The notes under the pieces are model-generated. The model did no database searches. It saw nothing but the letters and a program-made list of their open reading frames with translations, and was not told the origin of the DNA. A stretch of 64,000 nucleotides of DNA from Paenibacillus swuensis (GTDB taxonomy: Bacteria > Bacillota > Bacilli > Paenibacillales > DY6), in NCBI RefSeq assembly GCF_001644605.1, contig NZ_CP011388.1, forward strand, positions 3,810,501 to 3,874,500, written 5' to 3'. This document shows positions 37,271 through 47,379 of the stretch, one piece after another; positions within the stretch are counted from its first letter, which is position 1, and each line of letters opens with the position of its first letter. A program made the position numbers and the translations under genes.

Positions 37271-37314
37271 AACCAACAAAATCCTCGCTAAAGAGGTTTT
37301 GTTGGTTTTTTTTA
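37271..37314 (+). terminator. Intrinsic terminator
   Basis: A 15-bp stem (AACCAACAAAATCCTC against GAGGTTTTGTTGGTT) followed by seven T ends the aldo/keto reductase gene. Confidence 0.9.
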
Positions 37315-37776
37315 TCCCGTTGTCCCGGCTGATGCAGATCCATTAAAAACGACGGGGCCCGTGAGTATAAGACTTCCTTCACCTTCTACAACTATAAATA
37401 ATGAATAGCGGATTTCCCCGTTCAATACATCGCTCTCTGGAGGGAAATCGCCCGCACTGACGCTCAGCGGAGGAAAAGCGGCGATACCCGTTGTAACGAA
37501 GATTTCAGTTAATACCGTAACACCCGTTCCAGCCTCACCCGTGCTATTCCGCTCAACGGTTAAGGTCACTGTATCTATGACACCGATATCTGTTGATAGT
37601 CCAACGATTCCGTTTAGGGCCACCCTTACATCCGCCGCATTGCCAGTTGGAATCGCCGCAAGCACCTGTAAGCCAATATCGCCTAGGAGCAAGGGAGCGG
37701 GGGTCGGTAAAACCAGGGTTCCGGAACTGGTATCATTTTGAACTGATATCCGTTCGTCTAAAAACTGAATAGCCAT
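37312..37776 (-). CDS. Unknown beta-rich protein, possibly spore-surface
   Basis: A 154-residue protein I cannot assign. It is rich in Gly, Thr, Val and Ser, has alternating hydrophobic strands, no Cys and no signal peptide, and resembles in composition the beta-sandwich (TNF/C1q-like) proteins of exosporium. GGAGGTGAT gives a near-perfect ribosome-binding site. On its strand CATACAAT, a good sigma-E/sigma-K -10 match, lies about 30 bases upstream. Its divergent neighbours are germination genes. A spore role is therefore inferred, not shown. Confidence 0.7.
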   Translation of the reverse strand: MAIQFLDERISVQNDTSSGTLVLPTPAPLLLGDIGLQVLAAIPTGNAADVRVALNGIVGLSTDIGVIDTVTLTVERNSTGEAGTGVTVLTEIFVTTGIAAFPPLSVSAGDFPPESDVLNGEIRYSLFIVVEGEGSLILTGPVVFNGSASAGTTG

Positions 37777-37899
37777 TTCATATCACCTCCGTATTGTTAC
37801 TAGCATTGTATGTGTTCCGAGAACATCTTGTACTAGTAGTTTAGTTTAATTTTGCAGGAATCATAAAAACAACCGAAATGGGCATCATTAGAAAATGAT

Positions 37900-39243
37900 A
37901 TGAATGGCGGTGCGGATATGCAAAAGCGACTGGAACAAATCAAGCAGGAGTTATTTCATAGTGAAGATTTAAAAGTCAGACCCTTTATGTTGGATGGGGA
38001 AACGGCGAACTTGATATATATTGAAACACTCTGTGATGCGGCGAAACTGGAAACTAGTGTGTTTAAACAATGGTTTCTTGCCAGATCTAGAGCAGAGCGG
38101 GAATTTAACATCGATGATTTGTTAACGGCAGCTAGCGTCCAAAAAATAAATGACGTCCAGGATGCGGTTAAATCACTTCTTCAAGGCAAAGGGTTAATCG
38201 GGTTTGTAAATTCGGAGGAATTATACGCATTTAACGCGGAACAGTCCAACGTACGTTCGATTCAAGAGCCGGTTAACGAACGTTCCATTGTAGGTGAGCG
38301 CGCCGGTTTTGTAGAGCATTTATCAGTTAATTTGAATCTGATCAGAAACCGGGCTTCTTCCAGCTTTGTTAAAGTCCGTTATTTAACCGTCGGAAAACAT
38401 AAAAGTCATAAGGTTGCGATTATCTGGTTGGAAGGCGTCGCGGAGGAATCCGTAGTCCATGAAACCATTGAACGCCTCTCCGATTTTCAATCTTCCATGG
38501 AAGTGCATCCGGGCAAGCTTCAACGCCAACTTGTTGCAAGGCGTTCCATCTTCCCGCTAGTTTACAGCACGGAGCGGGTGGATACAACCTCAACCTTGCT
38601 CATGCAAGGACGTGTAGCTATCTTGACGGATCAAAGTTCCACATGCTTGATTGTTCCCGCTTCATTTTACACGTTTATGCGAACTATTGATTCTTTATTG
38701 TTAGGACCTCAAATTTCCCAACTGCTGCATTTTTTAAGAATGATCGGTTTGATGCTTAGCTTATACGCTTGCAGTTTGTACATTGCTACAACGATGTTTC
38801 ATCACGAAGTGCTTCCGGCCAAGATGACGATTAATATTAAGAGTTCTCTGGAGAATGTGCCGTATCCGCCAATTATTGAAGCGATTATTATGATTATTGT
38901 CTTTCAACTCATTGCTGAAGCAACCATTCGATTACCTTCGCAATTAGCCCAGATGGTAGGTGTGGCGGGTGGGATTATCATTAGTGAATCGCTTGTGAAG
39001 GTTGGTTTCGTATCAAATGTATTTATCGTTATCATCGCCATCTCCATGATTGGCTCTTTCATTATCCCTACCTATCAAATGCGGATTTTTGCCTTAATGG
39101 TACAGCTAATGTTATTGCTTGGCGCTTCCCTGTTAGGTTTTTATGGAATTGTTTTTGTGACGGCTGGTGTATTAATTCATTTCTTTACACTAGAACCATT
39201 TGGTATTCCGTATTGCTTACCCATAAGGAGTAATGCCAAATGA
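37900..39243 (+). CDS. Germinant receptor A subunit (GerA family)
   Basis: A 447-residue spore germination protein of the GerA/KA group: a soluble N-terminal domain of about 250 residues (conserved GERAGFVEHLSVNLNLIRNR) and a C-terminal membrane domain with about five helices and the signature PPIIEAIIMII...EATIRLP. It sits in the spore inner membrane and with B and C subunits senses nutrients. The ATG at 37900 has no good ribosome-binding site; ATG 37918 is an alternative. It overlaps the B gene by four bases. Confidence 0.93.
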   Translation: MNGGADMQKRLEQIKQELFHSEDLKVRPFMLDGETANLIYIETLCDAAKLETSVFKQWFLARSRAEREFNIDDLLTAASVQKINDVQDAVKSLLQGKGLIGFVNSEELYAFNAEQSNVRSIQEPVNERSIVGERAGFVEHLSVNLNLIRNRASSSFVKVRYLTVGKHKSHKVAIIWLEGVAEESVVHETIERLSDFQSSMEVHPGKLQRQLVARRSIFPLVYSTERVDTTSTLLMQGRVAILTDQSSTCLIVPASFYTFMRTIDSLLLGPQISQLLHFLRMIGLMLSLYACSLYIATTMFHHEVLPAKMTINIKSSLENVPYPPIIEAIIMIIVFQLIAEATIRLPSQLAQMVGVAGGIIISESLVKVGFVSNVFIVIIAISMIGSFIIPTYQMRIFALMVQLMLLLGASLLGFYGIVFVTAGVLIHFFTLEPFGIPYCLPIRSNAK

Positions 39244-40343
39244 ATAAACCCATTATTAAAATTGGTTCATTTCAGTTGTATTGTATTTTTTTGCAAGCTC
39301 AATTCGGTTCCTCGATCCTTTCCATCGCCAATCAATTAAATGATACGTCGGGAACAAGCGCATGGATGGCCTGTCTAATCGGCGGGGGCATCAATATGGT
39401 CTTCATTTACTTCATCTGGCTATTGGTTACCAAAGCTCCTCAATCTAACGTTTTTCAAATGATAATGCAGCGGTTTGGGAATATAGGAGGACGGTTCCTG
39501 TTATTCATATTGTCCGTACTCTATGGCATATTCGCTTATATCATCCTAACAAACTGGATTTTCACCACAAACGCATGGGCATACGAAAGGACACCCGCAT
39601 GGATGTTAGGCTTTATATTTATTGCGCTGTGTACTTATTTAACGATCAAGCCCATTAGCGTGTACGCCAGGTTTGCGGTGTTTGCAACGTTCTTCACGCC
39701 TTTGTTTATCATTTTTGCCATCTATACGATGAAGGATTCCAACATTTATAATGTATTACCCATACTGGATGCAAGTCCTTTGAATCTATTGCATGGATCT
39801 TTCTTGGTGCTCTGGGCATTGGCCGGCATTGAAATCATGTTAGTGCTCCCACGATATGTACAGCATTTAGGCGCTAAGAAAGTACTTCGGATAGCCATGT
39901 TGAGCAACGGAACGACAGCGGTGCTGTACACGTTTTGCGTATTCGCCTCCATGATTGTCTTCGGTACAGAGATGATCACCTATATTCGTGAACCGCTTTT
40001 GTATCAGATGAAGGCTATTTCCTTCGATATTATTGAGCGGATAGATCTCATTATCATTTCCGTCTGGATCTTGTTTGTAATGTCATCCTTCTGCTCCTAC
40101 TTTATTCTCTTTGTCTCGTCCATCGCGGCTATGTTTAAGAAGAAGGAAGAGGCGCCCATGGGCATCGTAGTCTGTTGCGGGGGGATATTGTTTATCGCAA
40201 GTCTTTATGAGGTTGACGTGGACATGTTGAGTTTTATTCAGCAATACATTGATCAAACGTTAACAGCCGTGTCTTTGGTTATTTTGATCATCATCTTGTT
40301 CATGATTAAACTCATCGGAATGAAAGGAATAAGAAAATCATGA
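39240..40343 (+). CDS. Germinant receptor B subunit (GerB family)
   Basis: A 367-residue membrane protein with about ten helices, of the amino-acid-permease-like GerAB family (LQAQFGSSILSIANQL; GSFLVLWALAGIEIMLVLPR). It holds the germinant pocket in studied receptors. Its ATG overlaps the stop of the A gene (ATGA), so translation is coupled. Confidence 0.92.
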   Translation: MNKPIIKIGSFQLYCIFLQAQFGSSILSIANQLNDTSGTSAWMACLIGGGINMVFIYFIWLLVTKAPQSNVFQMIMQRFGNIGGRFLLFILSVLYGIFAYIILTNWIFTTNAWAYERTPAWMLGFIFIALCTYLTIKPISVYARFAVFATFFTPLFIIFAIYTMKDSNIYNVLPILDASPLNLLHGSFLVLWALAGIEIMLVLPRYVQHLGAKKVLRIAMLSNGTTAVLYTFCVFASMIVFGTEMITYIREPLLYQMKAISFDIIERIDLIIISVWILFVMSSFCSYFILFVSSIAAMFKKKEEAPMGIVVCCGGILFIASLYEVDVDMLSFIQQYIDQTLTAVSLVILIIILFMIKLIGMKGIRKS

Positions 40344-41443
40344 TCAAATTCTTTGGAGGAAGGAGCTTTCTTTTACTGTTATTGCTGTGTCTGTGCGGTT
40401 GCTGGGATCAGAGGGAAATGAAGGATATTCGTATGGTTCATACCGCGGGTGTTGATTTGATTACTCACAACCACATTCGTCTTACGGTTTCCATCCCCAC
40501 AGTCAAATCTTCCGTTGAATCACAAGGAAGCGTGGTAATACCGAAACTCAGCGGAGAAGGTCACAGCGTCCAGGAAGCCAGTATGAATTTGCAAAAAGTC
40601 GTTTCTCAGCATATGGATCTTCGGGAAACTCGAATTCTACTTGTGAACCGTAAGTTTGCCGAACATAACTTATATGAGGGGTTGGATTTCTTCTATCGCG
40701 AAGCTCATTACCCCGTAAATGTTTATATTGCTGTTACCGATTCATCCGCACAAGATATTGTCCAACTCCAGGTTGAAGACCGTTCTTTAATCAGCGAGTA
40801 TTTGTATGACTTGTTAATCAGCTCCGAAGAACAAGGGTTGATTCCCAATAGTGCGCCTTATTTAATCATGCCCGTTATGGCTACTACCGGAATTGACAAT
40901 GTGTTACCTTATATCCGGAAATCCAGTTTGAAAGACCGTGCTATGGTGGACGGGGTTGCTTTATTCCATGACGCGAAGATGACGGGACATTTAAATAATG
41001 TATATTCCAAAATGTTCGTTATGTTCATGAACACAAAAACGTACGGTTCATTAACAGAAAAGATAGGAGCCAAGGACACTTATAATACATTTATGTTCAG
41101 GACGAGCGGGCATCACATTAAGCTCAATACGAAAGGACGTATTCAAGCAGATCTGTACACGAGTATCACCTGTGAGTTGATTGATAATCCTTCAGGCGTT
41201 CGCATCAAGAAGTCTGATACGGATGAAATGGAGCGGCAATTGGAACAATTGCTGACGAAACGTGCGGAAGAAATGCTGAGCCAGCTTCAGCAGGCGAATT
41301 GCGACGGGTTAGGAATCGGTCAACGGATTAAGGGAATGAATGATAACCTTTGGAAAAAAATGAACTGGAATGAACAATATCCGCACATTAAAATGGTACC
41401 TCATATTGAAGTCAAAATTGAAAATCACGGTCTTCTGAATTAA
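40340..41443 (+). CDS. Germinant receptor C lipoprotein (GerC family)
   Basis: A 367-residue lipoprotein of the Ger(x)C family. A signal peptide ends in the lipobox LCGC (about C22), followed by the typical WDQREMKDIRMVHTAGVD. The protein faces outward on the spore inner membrane and is needed for receptor function. ATGA overlap with the B gene completes a gerABC-type operon. Confidence 0.92.
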   Translation: MIKFFGGRSFLLLLLLCLCGCWDQREMKDIRMVHTAGVDLITHNHIRLTVSIPTVKSSVESQGSVVIPKLSGEGHSVQEASMNLQKVVSQHMDLRETRILLVNRKFAEHNLYEGLDFFYREAHYPVNVYIAVTDSSAQDIVQLQVEDRSLISEYLYDLLISSEEQGLIPNSAPYLIMPVMATTGIDNVLPYIRKSSLKDRAMVDGVALFHDAKMTGHLNNVYSKMFVMFMNTKTYGSLTEKIGAKDTYNTFMFRTSGHHIKLNTKGRIQADLYTSITCELIDNPSGVRIKKSDTDEMERQLEQLLTKRAEEMLSQLQQANCDGLGIGQRIKGMNDNLWKKMNWNEQYPHIKMVPHIEVKIENHGLLN

Positions 41444-41456
41444 ATAGTGTGGAGGC

Positions 41457-41489
41457 AGTCAATGTACGGATTCGTGCATTGGCTTTTTT
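41457..41489 (+). terminator. Intrinsic terminator
   Basis: A 12-bp stem AGTCAATGTACG/CGTGCATTGGCT with loop GATT and six T ends the ger operon. A second inverted repeat, CGTCTAAAT / ATTTTAGACG, follows at about 41492-41527. Confidence 0.85.
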
Positions 41490-41634
41490 ATCGTCTAAAT
41501 CGTGAACAAATTCGTTACGGATTTTAGACGATTGTTTGTCGCATTTGTTAACACGCCACTTTCACTGTTCAAATTATGATATTTTATGAGTACTTAGTAT
41601 TACCAAGGTATCAGGGACAGGAGTGGAAAGGATT

Positions 41635-42615
41635 ATGAAACACAGGAAATGGTACAAACAACTTGCCTTCCTTACGACATGGATTGTATTTATTGTGTTC
41701 ATGACAGGCTGTACCAATCCCATCGTCTTGGACCCTAAAGGGCCCATTGGAGATCAGCAAAGGGATTTAATCTGGTTTACGATTGCAATATGTATTGCCG
41801 TCCTTATTCCGGTATTAGGATTAACCGCATTTATCATATGGAGATACAGAGATAAAGCAGATAACAAGGCTCCTTATCATCCTGACTGGGAGCACAGTAC
41901 GAAGCTGGAAACGATCTGGTGGGGGATTCCCATCTTGATTATCATCGTACTCGGAACGGTTACTGTGAAATACACCTACGATCTCGTTCCGGCCAAACCG
42001 ATTGCTTCAGAGAAAAAGGCGATTACCATTCAAGCGACAGCGTTGGATTGGAAGTGGCTGTTTACTTATCCGGATCAGGGCATTGCGACGGTAAACTATT
42101 TGCAAATTCCGGAAGATGTTCCGATTCGGTTCGAGCTTACGGCGGATGCGCCTATGAATTCATTCTGGATTCCGCAGCTTGGCGGTCAACTCTACGCGAT
42201 GTCCGGCATGTCCAGCACGCTTTATTTGCAAGCCGATGAAATAGGAGAGTACTTGAGCTCAGGCGCGAATTTCAGCGGTGAACATTTCGGTAAGATGACA
42301 TTTAATACTAAAGCAACCTCACAAGCGGATTTTGATGCTTGGGTCAACAAGGTGAAATTGGACTCTCCGGTATTAACAATTGATGGATACAAGAAATTGT
42401 CACAAAAGAGTGTGGAAGACCCACTTCTGTATTCGGCTTTCCCTAACAAATTGTATGAGAAAATTGTTACAAAGTATTCTGCTCACTATAACCATGAATT
42501 ATCGTACAAGGAACCAAATTCTAAACCTTCACACGACCACAAGATGAACAAAGAAGATCACGAGAACATGGATCAACAACTTGAAGATATGCCTGCCCAT
42601 CATGGGCATCACTGA
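41635..42615 (+). CDS. qoxA: Quinol oxidase subunit II (CyoA/QoxA type)
   Basis: A 326-residue lipoprotein subunit: lipobox MTGC (about C26), two membrane helices, then a cupredoxin domain (DWKWLFTYPDQGIATVNYL; IPQLGGQLYAMSGM). The CuA ligands CxxxC are absent, so electrons come from menaquinol and not cytochrome c. The C-terminal tail is unusually rich in histidine (HDHKMNKEDH...PAHHGHH), possibly metal-binding. First gene of the operon; ATG 41635 follows AAAGGA. Confidence 0.93.
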   Translation: MKHRKWYKQLAFLTTWIVFIVFMTGCTNPIVLDPKGPIGDQQRDLIWFTIAICIAVLIPVLGLTAFIIWRYRDKADNKAPYHPDWEHSTKLETIWWGIPILIIIVLGTVTVKYTYDLVPAKPIASEKKAITIQATALDWKWLFTYPDQGIATVNYLQIPEDVPIRFELTADAPMNSFWIPQLGGQLYAMSGMSSTLYLQADEIGEYLSSGANFSGEHFGKMTFNTKATSQADFDAWVNKVKLDSPVLTIDGYKKLSQKSVEDPLLYSAFPNKLYEKIVTKYSAHYNHELSYKEPNSKPSHDHKMNKEDHENMDQQLEDMPAHHGHH

Positions 42616-42638
42616 CGAAGGAAAGGGGGAATACGAAC

Positions 42639-44609
42639 ATGCTAGAATCGATTAAGAAATTCGCTTCTGAATTTTTTGTGACGGGTGATCCGCTGATTTA
42701 CGGCGCGATGGTCAGTATTGGATTTACCATGATCGCTCTGGTCGCTACACTAACCTATTTCAAAAAATGGGGTTGGCTATGGCGCGAGTGGATCACAACC
42801 GTTGATCATAAACGAATCGGGATTATGTATGTAATCGCAGCTTTACTAATGTTGTTCCGGGGCGGCGTCGACGCTTTATTAATGAGAACTCAACTCGCTC
42901 TGCCCAATATGGAATTCCTGACGCCTGAACATTATAATCAAATTTTTACGACTCACGGTGTTATCATGATTCTCTTCATGGCCATGCCTTTAATGTTCGG
43001 TTTATTTAATCTAGTTGTACCTTTACAGATCGGAGCGAGGGATGTCGCGTTTCCGTTCTTGAACTCCCTAAGCTTCTGGTTATTCTTAATGGGAGCTATG
43101 CTCTTTAACTTATCCTTTGTCATTGGAGGTTCTCCGGATGCGGGGTGGCTTGCTTATCCGCCGCTTTCCGAGAAAGTGTTTAGCCCGAGTGTAGGACAAG
43201 ATTTCTATAACTGGGGGATCCAGATTTCAGGTATAGGTTCCTTAATGACGGGTATTAACTTTATTGTAACCATCTTAAAAATGCGTGCACCTGGCATGAA
43301 GTTGATGAAAATGCCTATGTTTGTATGGTCTGTACTGGCAAGCAGCGTTACGATCATCTTTGCTTTCCCTATTTTGACCGTAACTCTTGCCCTGCTGATG
43401 TTGGATCGAACGTTCGGCGCTCACTTCTTTACCCTTGACGGTGGCGGGAACCCGATGATGTACATTAACTTAATATGGATGTGGGGTCATCCGGAGGTTT
43501 ATATCGTTATCTTGCCTGCCTTCGGTATTTTCTCGGAAATCGTTTCAACGTTCTCTAAGAAGAAATTGTTCGGTTACAAATCCATGGTATTTGCGCTCAT
43601 GACGATTAGTATCACTTCCTTCTTTACGTGGGCTCATCACTTCTTCACGATGGGTACGGATGCCAATGTCATAGCATTTTTTGCAGTCACAACGATGATC
43701 ATAGCCATACCGACAGGCGTTAAAGTATTTAACTGGCTGTTCACCATGTTCCGTGGTCGAATAACCTTCCAGACGCCGATGTTGTGGACTCTTGGATTTA
43801 TTCCGTGCTTTGTTGTTGGCGGTCTAACAGGCGTGATGCTTTCCGTAGCACCTGCCGACTTCCAGTTCCATAACAGTTACTTCTTGATTGCCCATTTCCA
43901 CCAGGTATTAATCGGAGGGGTCGCGTTTGGATTCTTCGCAGGGTTGTACTATTGGTGGCCTAAAGTGTTCGGATTTACGCTCAATGAGAAATTAGGTAAG
44001 TGGGCATTCTGGACATGGAACATCGGTTTCTATGTATGCTTTATGCCTCAATACTTCTTAGGATTAGACGGCATGACTCGCAGAACAAGCACATTTGGCT
44101 GGGATAAGGGATGGTACGAACTTAACCTTACATCCACGATTGGCGGATTCATGATGGGTCTAGGATTCATATTCCAAGTATGGCAGATCGCTCACAGTGT
44201 GAGATTTATGCAAAAGGATACTACAGGTGATCCATGGAACGGCAGAACCCTGGAATGGTCGATTCCGTCACCTGCACCTGAGTACAACTTTGCTGTAATC
44301 CCTCAAGCCGATGAGCAAGACGCATGGTGGGAAGAAAAGAAACGCCGCGCAGAGGGTATTGTTACTGTAACTGAGCAACCGATCGAACCTATTCATATGC
44401 CGGGTAAATCGGGCATCCCGTTCATTAAATCGGTTTGTTGGTTTGTGACCGGCTTCGGATTCATTTGGGGATGGTATTGGATGGCAATTCCAGGATTGAT
44501 TGGTATTGCCGCATGTATGTTAATTCATTCGTTTACGTACGATAATGAATATTATATCCCTGCTGAGACAGTTAAACACACAGAAGCAACTTTAAGGGGG
44601 ACGATGTGA
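42639..44609 (+). CDS. qoxB: Quinol oxidase subunit I (CyoB/QoxB type)
   Basis: A 656-residue haem-copper oxidase core with about 14-15 helices. Conserved sites are TTVDHKRIGIMY, the low-spin haem His in FTTHGVIMI, the CuB His and cross-linked Tyr in WGHPEVYIVILP, the HH pair in WAHHFFTMG, and the haem ligands in HFHQVLIGG. It reduces oxygen and pumps protons. AAAGGGGGA precedes the ATG. Confidence 0.96.
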   Translation: MLESIKKFASEFFVTGDPLIYGAMVSIGFTMIALVATLTYFKKWGWLWREWITTVDHKRIGIMYVIAALLMLFRGGVDALLMRTQLALPNMEFLTPEHYNQIFTTHGVIMILFMAMPLMFGLFNLVVPLQIGARDVAFPFLNSLSFWLFLMGAMLFNLSFVIGGSPDAGWLAYPPLSEKVFSPSVGQDFYNWGIQISGIGSLMTGINFIVTILKMRAPGMKLMKMPMFVWSVLASSVTIIFAFPILTVTLALLMLDRTFGAHFFTLDGGGNPMMYINLIWMWGHPEVYIVILPAFGIFSEIVSTFSKKKLFGYKSMVFALMTISITSFFTWAHHFFTMGTDANVIAFFAVTTMIIAIPTGVKVFNWLFTMFRGRITFQTPMLWTLGFIPCFVVGGLTGVMLSVAPADFQFHNSYFLIAHFHQVLIGGVAFGFFAGLYYWWPKVFGFTLNEKLGKWAFWTWNIGFYVCFMPQYFLGLDGMTRRTSTFGWDKGWYELNLTSTIGGFMMGLGFIFQVWQIAHSVRFMQKDTTGDPWNGRTLEWSIPSPAPEYNFAVIPQADEQDAWWEEKKRRAEGIVTVTEQPIEPIHMPGKSGIPFIKSVCWFVTGFGFIWGWYWMAIPGLIGIAACMLIHSFTYDNEYYIPAETVKHTEATLRGTM

Positions 44610-45226
44610 TGGCAAATTCATTGAACCATGAGATGATGAATGAGCACCAACATGGACATGACGGCCATCATGATCAGGAAGAACTTCGTCAATTCGGTTT
44701 CTGGATTTTCCTGATGACCGACGTTATCCTGTTCTCCGTATTGTTCGCAACCTATATTGTATTGAGCGGCAGCACCAATGGAGGACCCGGAACAGAGCTG
44801 TTTGAGCTCAACGGGATTATTATCTCCACGTTCGTTCTGCTAACAAGCAGCTTCACAAGCGGTTTGGCCGTGCTTGCGATGCATCAAGGGAAGAAGAATG
44901 CGCTAATTAATTGGTTAATCGTTACAGCGCTTCTCGGTGCAACGTTCATAACACTCGAAGTTACAGAGTTTATGACCTTGGTTCATGAAGGGGCAACGAT
45001 CGGAACCAGCGCATTCTGGTCCGCTTTCTTTACGCTGGTGGGAACGCATGGTCTTCACGTGTCCATTGGTTTAGTGTGGATGGTAGCGCTGATGTTTCAA
45101 ATCAAGAAGTATGGCATCAATCCGGTAACGATCCGAAAAGTGAATATTGTAAGCTTATATTGGCACTTCTTGGACGTGGTCTGGATTTTCGTATTCACCA
45201 TCGTTTACCTGATGGGGGTGATGTAA
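44609..45226 (+). CDS. qoxC: Quinol oxidase subunit III (CyoC/QoxC type)
   Basis: A 205-residue subunit with five membrane helices (FGFWIFLMTDVILFSVLFATY; GTHGLHVSIGLVW; LYWHFLDVVWIFVFTIVYL, given in part). A His-rich N terminus (HEMMNEHQHGHDGHHDQ) precedes helix 1. It stabilises subunit I. The ATG overlaps the qoxB stop by one base and follows AAGGGGG by 8 bases. Confidence 0.94.
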   Translation: MANSLNHEMMNEHQHGHDGHHDQEELRQFGFWIFLMTDVILFSVLFATYIVLSGSTNGGPGTELFELNGIIISTFVLLTSSFTSGLAVLAMHQGKKNALINWLIVTALLGATFITLEVTEFMTLVHEGATIGTSAFWSAFFTLVGTHGLHVSIGLVWMVALMFQIKKYGINPVTIRKVNIVSLYWHFLDVVWIFVFTIVYLMGVM

Positions 45227-45227
45227 C

Positions 45228-45554
45228 ATGATGGACCAGCAGCATTCAGAACATGGTCAAGGGCATGGAACCCTGAAACAATATGTGATCGGCTTTGCCT
45301 TGTCCATTATATTAACCATAATTCCGCTTATCATCGTATTGAATGATCTTCTTGAGGGAGCAGCGGCGATCGTAGTGCTGATCGGTATGGGTGCCTTGCA
45401 ATTTATCGTTCAACTGATCTTCTTCATGCATCTACGGGAAGAGAAGAAGCCCAGATACAATTTAATGACATTAATATTCGGATTAATCATTCTAGTCACC
45501 ATTGTTGGCGGATCGATGTGGATTCTACTCTACAACGGGGTCATGCATCATTAA
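45228..45554 (+). CDS. qoxD: Quinol oxidase subunit IV (CyoD/QoxD type)
   Basis: A 108-residue subunit with three helices and the typical start HGQGHGTLKQYVIGFALSIILT and FIVQLIFFMHLREE. It assists assembly of the oxidase. Two ATG codons (45228, 45231) are possible, one base after the qoxC stop. Last gene of the qox operon. No haem O/A synthase gene is in the window. Confidence 0.93.
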   Translation: MMDQQHSEHGQGHGTLKQYVIGFALSIILTIIPLIIVLNDLLEGAAAIVVLIGMGALQFIVQLIFFMHLREEKKPRYNLMTLIFGLIILVTIVGGSMWILLYNGVMHH

Positions 45555-45567
45555 TCTAAATTAACGT

Positions 45568-45600
45568 AGCTTGTCGCTTATTTGCGGCAAGCTTTTTTTG
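45568..45600 (+). terminator. Intrinsic terminator
   Basis: Stem AGCTTGTCGC/GCGGCAAGCT with loop TTATTT and seven T ends qoxABCD. The AT-rich 200 bases that follow hold no gene; a hairpin near 45699-45730 (AAGG...GTCACGCCTT) lies in the mqo leader. Confidence 0.9.
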
Positions 45601-45798
45601 TAAACTAGCTGTATCAATAGATTATAATTATCGGGAATAGTAGATATTTTAATCTATAAATAATTGTAATTCATTATAGGTTAGTTATAATTGAAACAGT
45701 AAAGGTGTGTGACTAGGTCACGCCTTGTCTTGGTATTAAAGCCTAAGCAAGAGCGCCTACATCCTATTTGCAAATTTCAGGGTATAAGGATGGTAAAC

Positions 45799-47298
45799 AT
45801 GAGCAGCGGTGAAAAGAAAACAGACGTTATTTTAATTGGTGCGGGAATTATGAGCGCTACACTAGGGACAATTTTGAAAGAGTTAGTACCAGAATGGAAA
45901 ATTACAGTGTTTGAGAAGCTTGATACGGCAGGAGAAGAAAGCTCTAACGAATGGAACAATGCGGGAACAGGGCATGCCGCGCTGTGCGAGCTTAATTACA
46001 CGGTCGAACAACCAGACGGCTCTATAGATATTAGCAAAGCTATTCAAATTAATGAACAGTTTCACCTTTCGATGCAGTTTTGGTCTTATCTGGTCAAGAG
46101 TAACCTGATTCGCAATCCGCAGGATTTTATCATGCCGTTGCCTCATATGAGTTTGGTACAAGGGAACAACAATATAACCTTTTTGAGAAAACGGTTTGAA
46201 GCGATGATGAAGAATCCTCTGTTTCAAGGGATGGAATTTTCAGATGATCCCCAGAAACTGATGGAATGGATTCCGCTTATTATGCAAGGGCGTCCATCGG
46301 ATGAACCTATAGCGGCAACCAAGATTGATTCGGGTACGGATGTGAACTTTGGTGCTTTAACACGTATTTTATTTGACCACCTGAAGAGTAAGCAAGTTAA
46401 TATGAACTACAACCATAGAGTGGATACGATGAGACGTACCAGCGACGGGTTGTGGGAATTGAAAGTTCGAAACGAAAGCGGTCACATGGAACACCATACA
46501 GCTAAATTTGTCTTCATCGGAGCGGGAGGAGCAAGTCTGCATTTACTGCAAAAATCCGGGATCCCTGAAGAAAAACATATTGGTGGATTTCCGGTAAGCG
46601 GACTGTTCATGTCTTGTACGAATCCGGATGTAATAGCCCAGCATCATGCCAAAGTATATGGTAAAGCTAAGGTCGGAGCTCCGCCTATGTCGGTTCCCCA
46701 TCTGGATACAAGATTTATAGATAATCAGAAATCATTGCTATTCGGACCTTTTGCCGGATTCTCGCCAAAGTTTCTAAAAACCGGATCCTTATTTGATTTG
46801 GTCACTTCCATAAAACCTCATAATCTTGTGACGATGTTGTCAGCGGGTGTTAAGAACATGTCTTTAACCAAATACCTGATTGAACAAGTCATGTTATCCA
46901 AAGAAAAGCGCATGGAAGAGTTAAGAGAGTTTATCCCGAATGCCAAGAGCGAGGATTGGGAATTAGTAGTTGCGGGCCAACGTGTGCAAGTGATCAAAGA
47001 TACGGAAGCCGGCGGCAAAGGCACACTGCAGTTTGGTACCGAAGTAATTACATCTGCTGACGGCTCCATTGCAGCATTGCTGGGGGCTTCTCCAGGCGCT
47101 TCTACGGCAGTGCACGTGATGCTGGAGGTTCTAAGTAAATGCTTCCCGCAACATATGAAAGAATGGGAACCTAAAATTAAACAGATGATTCCCTCTGCAG
47201 GTAAATCATTAATGGCTAATCCGGAGCTCCTAAGGGAAGTTCATACTTCTACATCAGAGGTGCTGGGTTTAAACGGGAAACAGTTAGTTAATAGTTAA
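45799..47298 (+). CDS. mqo: Malate:quinone oxidoreductase
   Basis: A 499-residue FAD-dependent membrane-associated enzyme that oxidises malate to oxaloacetate and passes electrons to quinone. Visible are the FAD motif [15 protein letters not shown] at residues 10-24, [19 protein letters not shown], and [14 protein letters not shown] near the C terminus. ATG 45799 follows AAGG by 9 bases and matches family length; the open frame extends 30 codons upstream without support. It feeds the same quinone pool as the quinol oxidase upstream. Confidence 0.95.
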   Translation: MSSGEKKTDVILIGAGIMSATLGTILKELVPEWKITVFEKLDTAGEESSNEWNNAGTGHAALCELNYTVEQPDGSIDISKAIQINEQFHLSMQFWSYLVKSNLIRNPQDFIMPLPHMSLVQGNNNITFLRKRFEAMMKNPLFQGMEFSDDPQKLMEWIPLIMQGRPSDEPIAATKIDSGTDVNFGALTRILFDHLKSKQVNMNYNHRVDTMRRTSDGLWELKVRNESGHMEHHTAKFVFIGAGGASLHLLQKSGIPEEKHIGGFPVSGLFMSCTNPDVIAQHHAKVYGKAKVGAPPMSVPHLDTRFIDNQKSLLFGPFAGFSPKFLKTGSLFDLVTSIKPHNLVTMLSAGVKNMSLTKYLIEQVMLSKEKRMEELREFIPNAKSEDWELVVAGQRVQVIKDTEAGGKGTLQFGTEVITSADGSIAALLGASPGASTAVHVMLEVLSKCFPQHMKEWEPKIKQMIPSAGKSLMANPELLREVHTSTSEVLGLNGKQLVNS

Positions 47299-47379
47299 AG
47301 ACTTGGAGCTATGAATTGCTTTAAGTTAAATTTACTATAGACAGATTGTTATTCCAGGTATAAAATCACATACAAAGAA

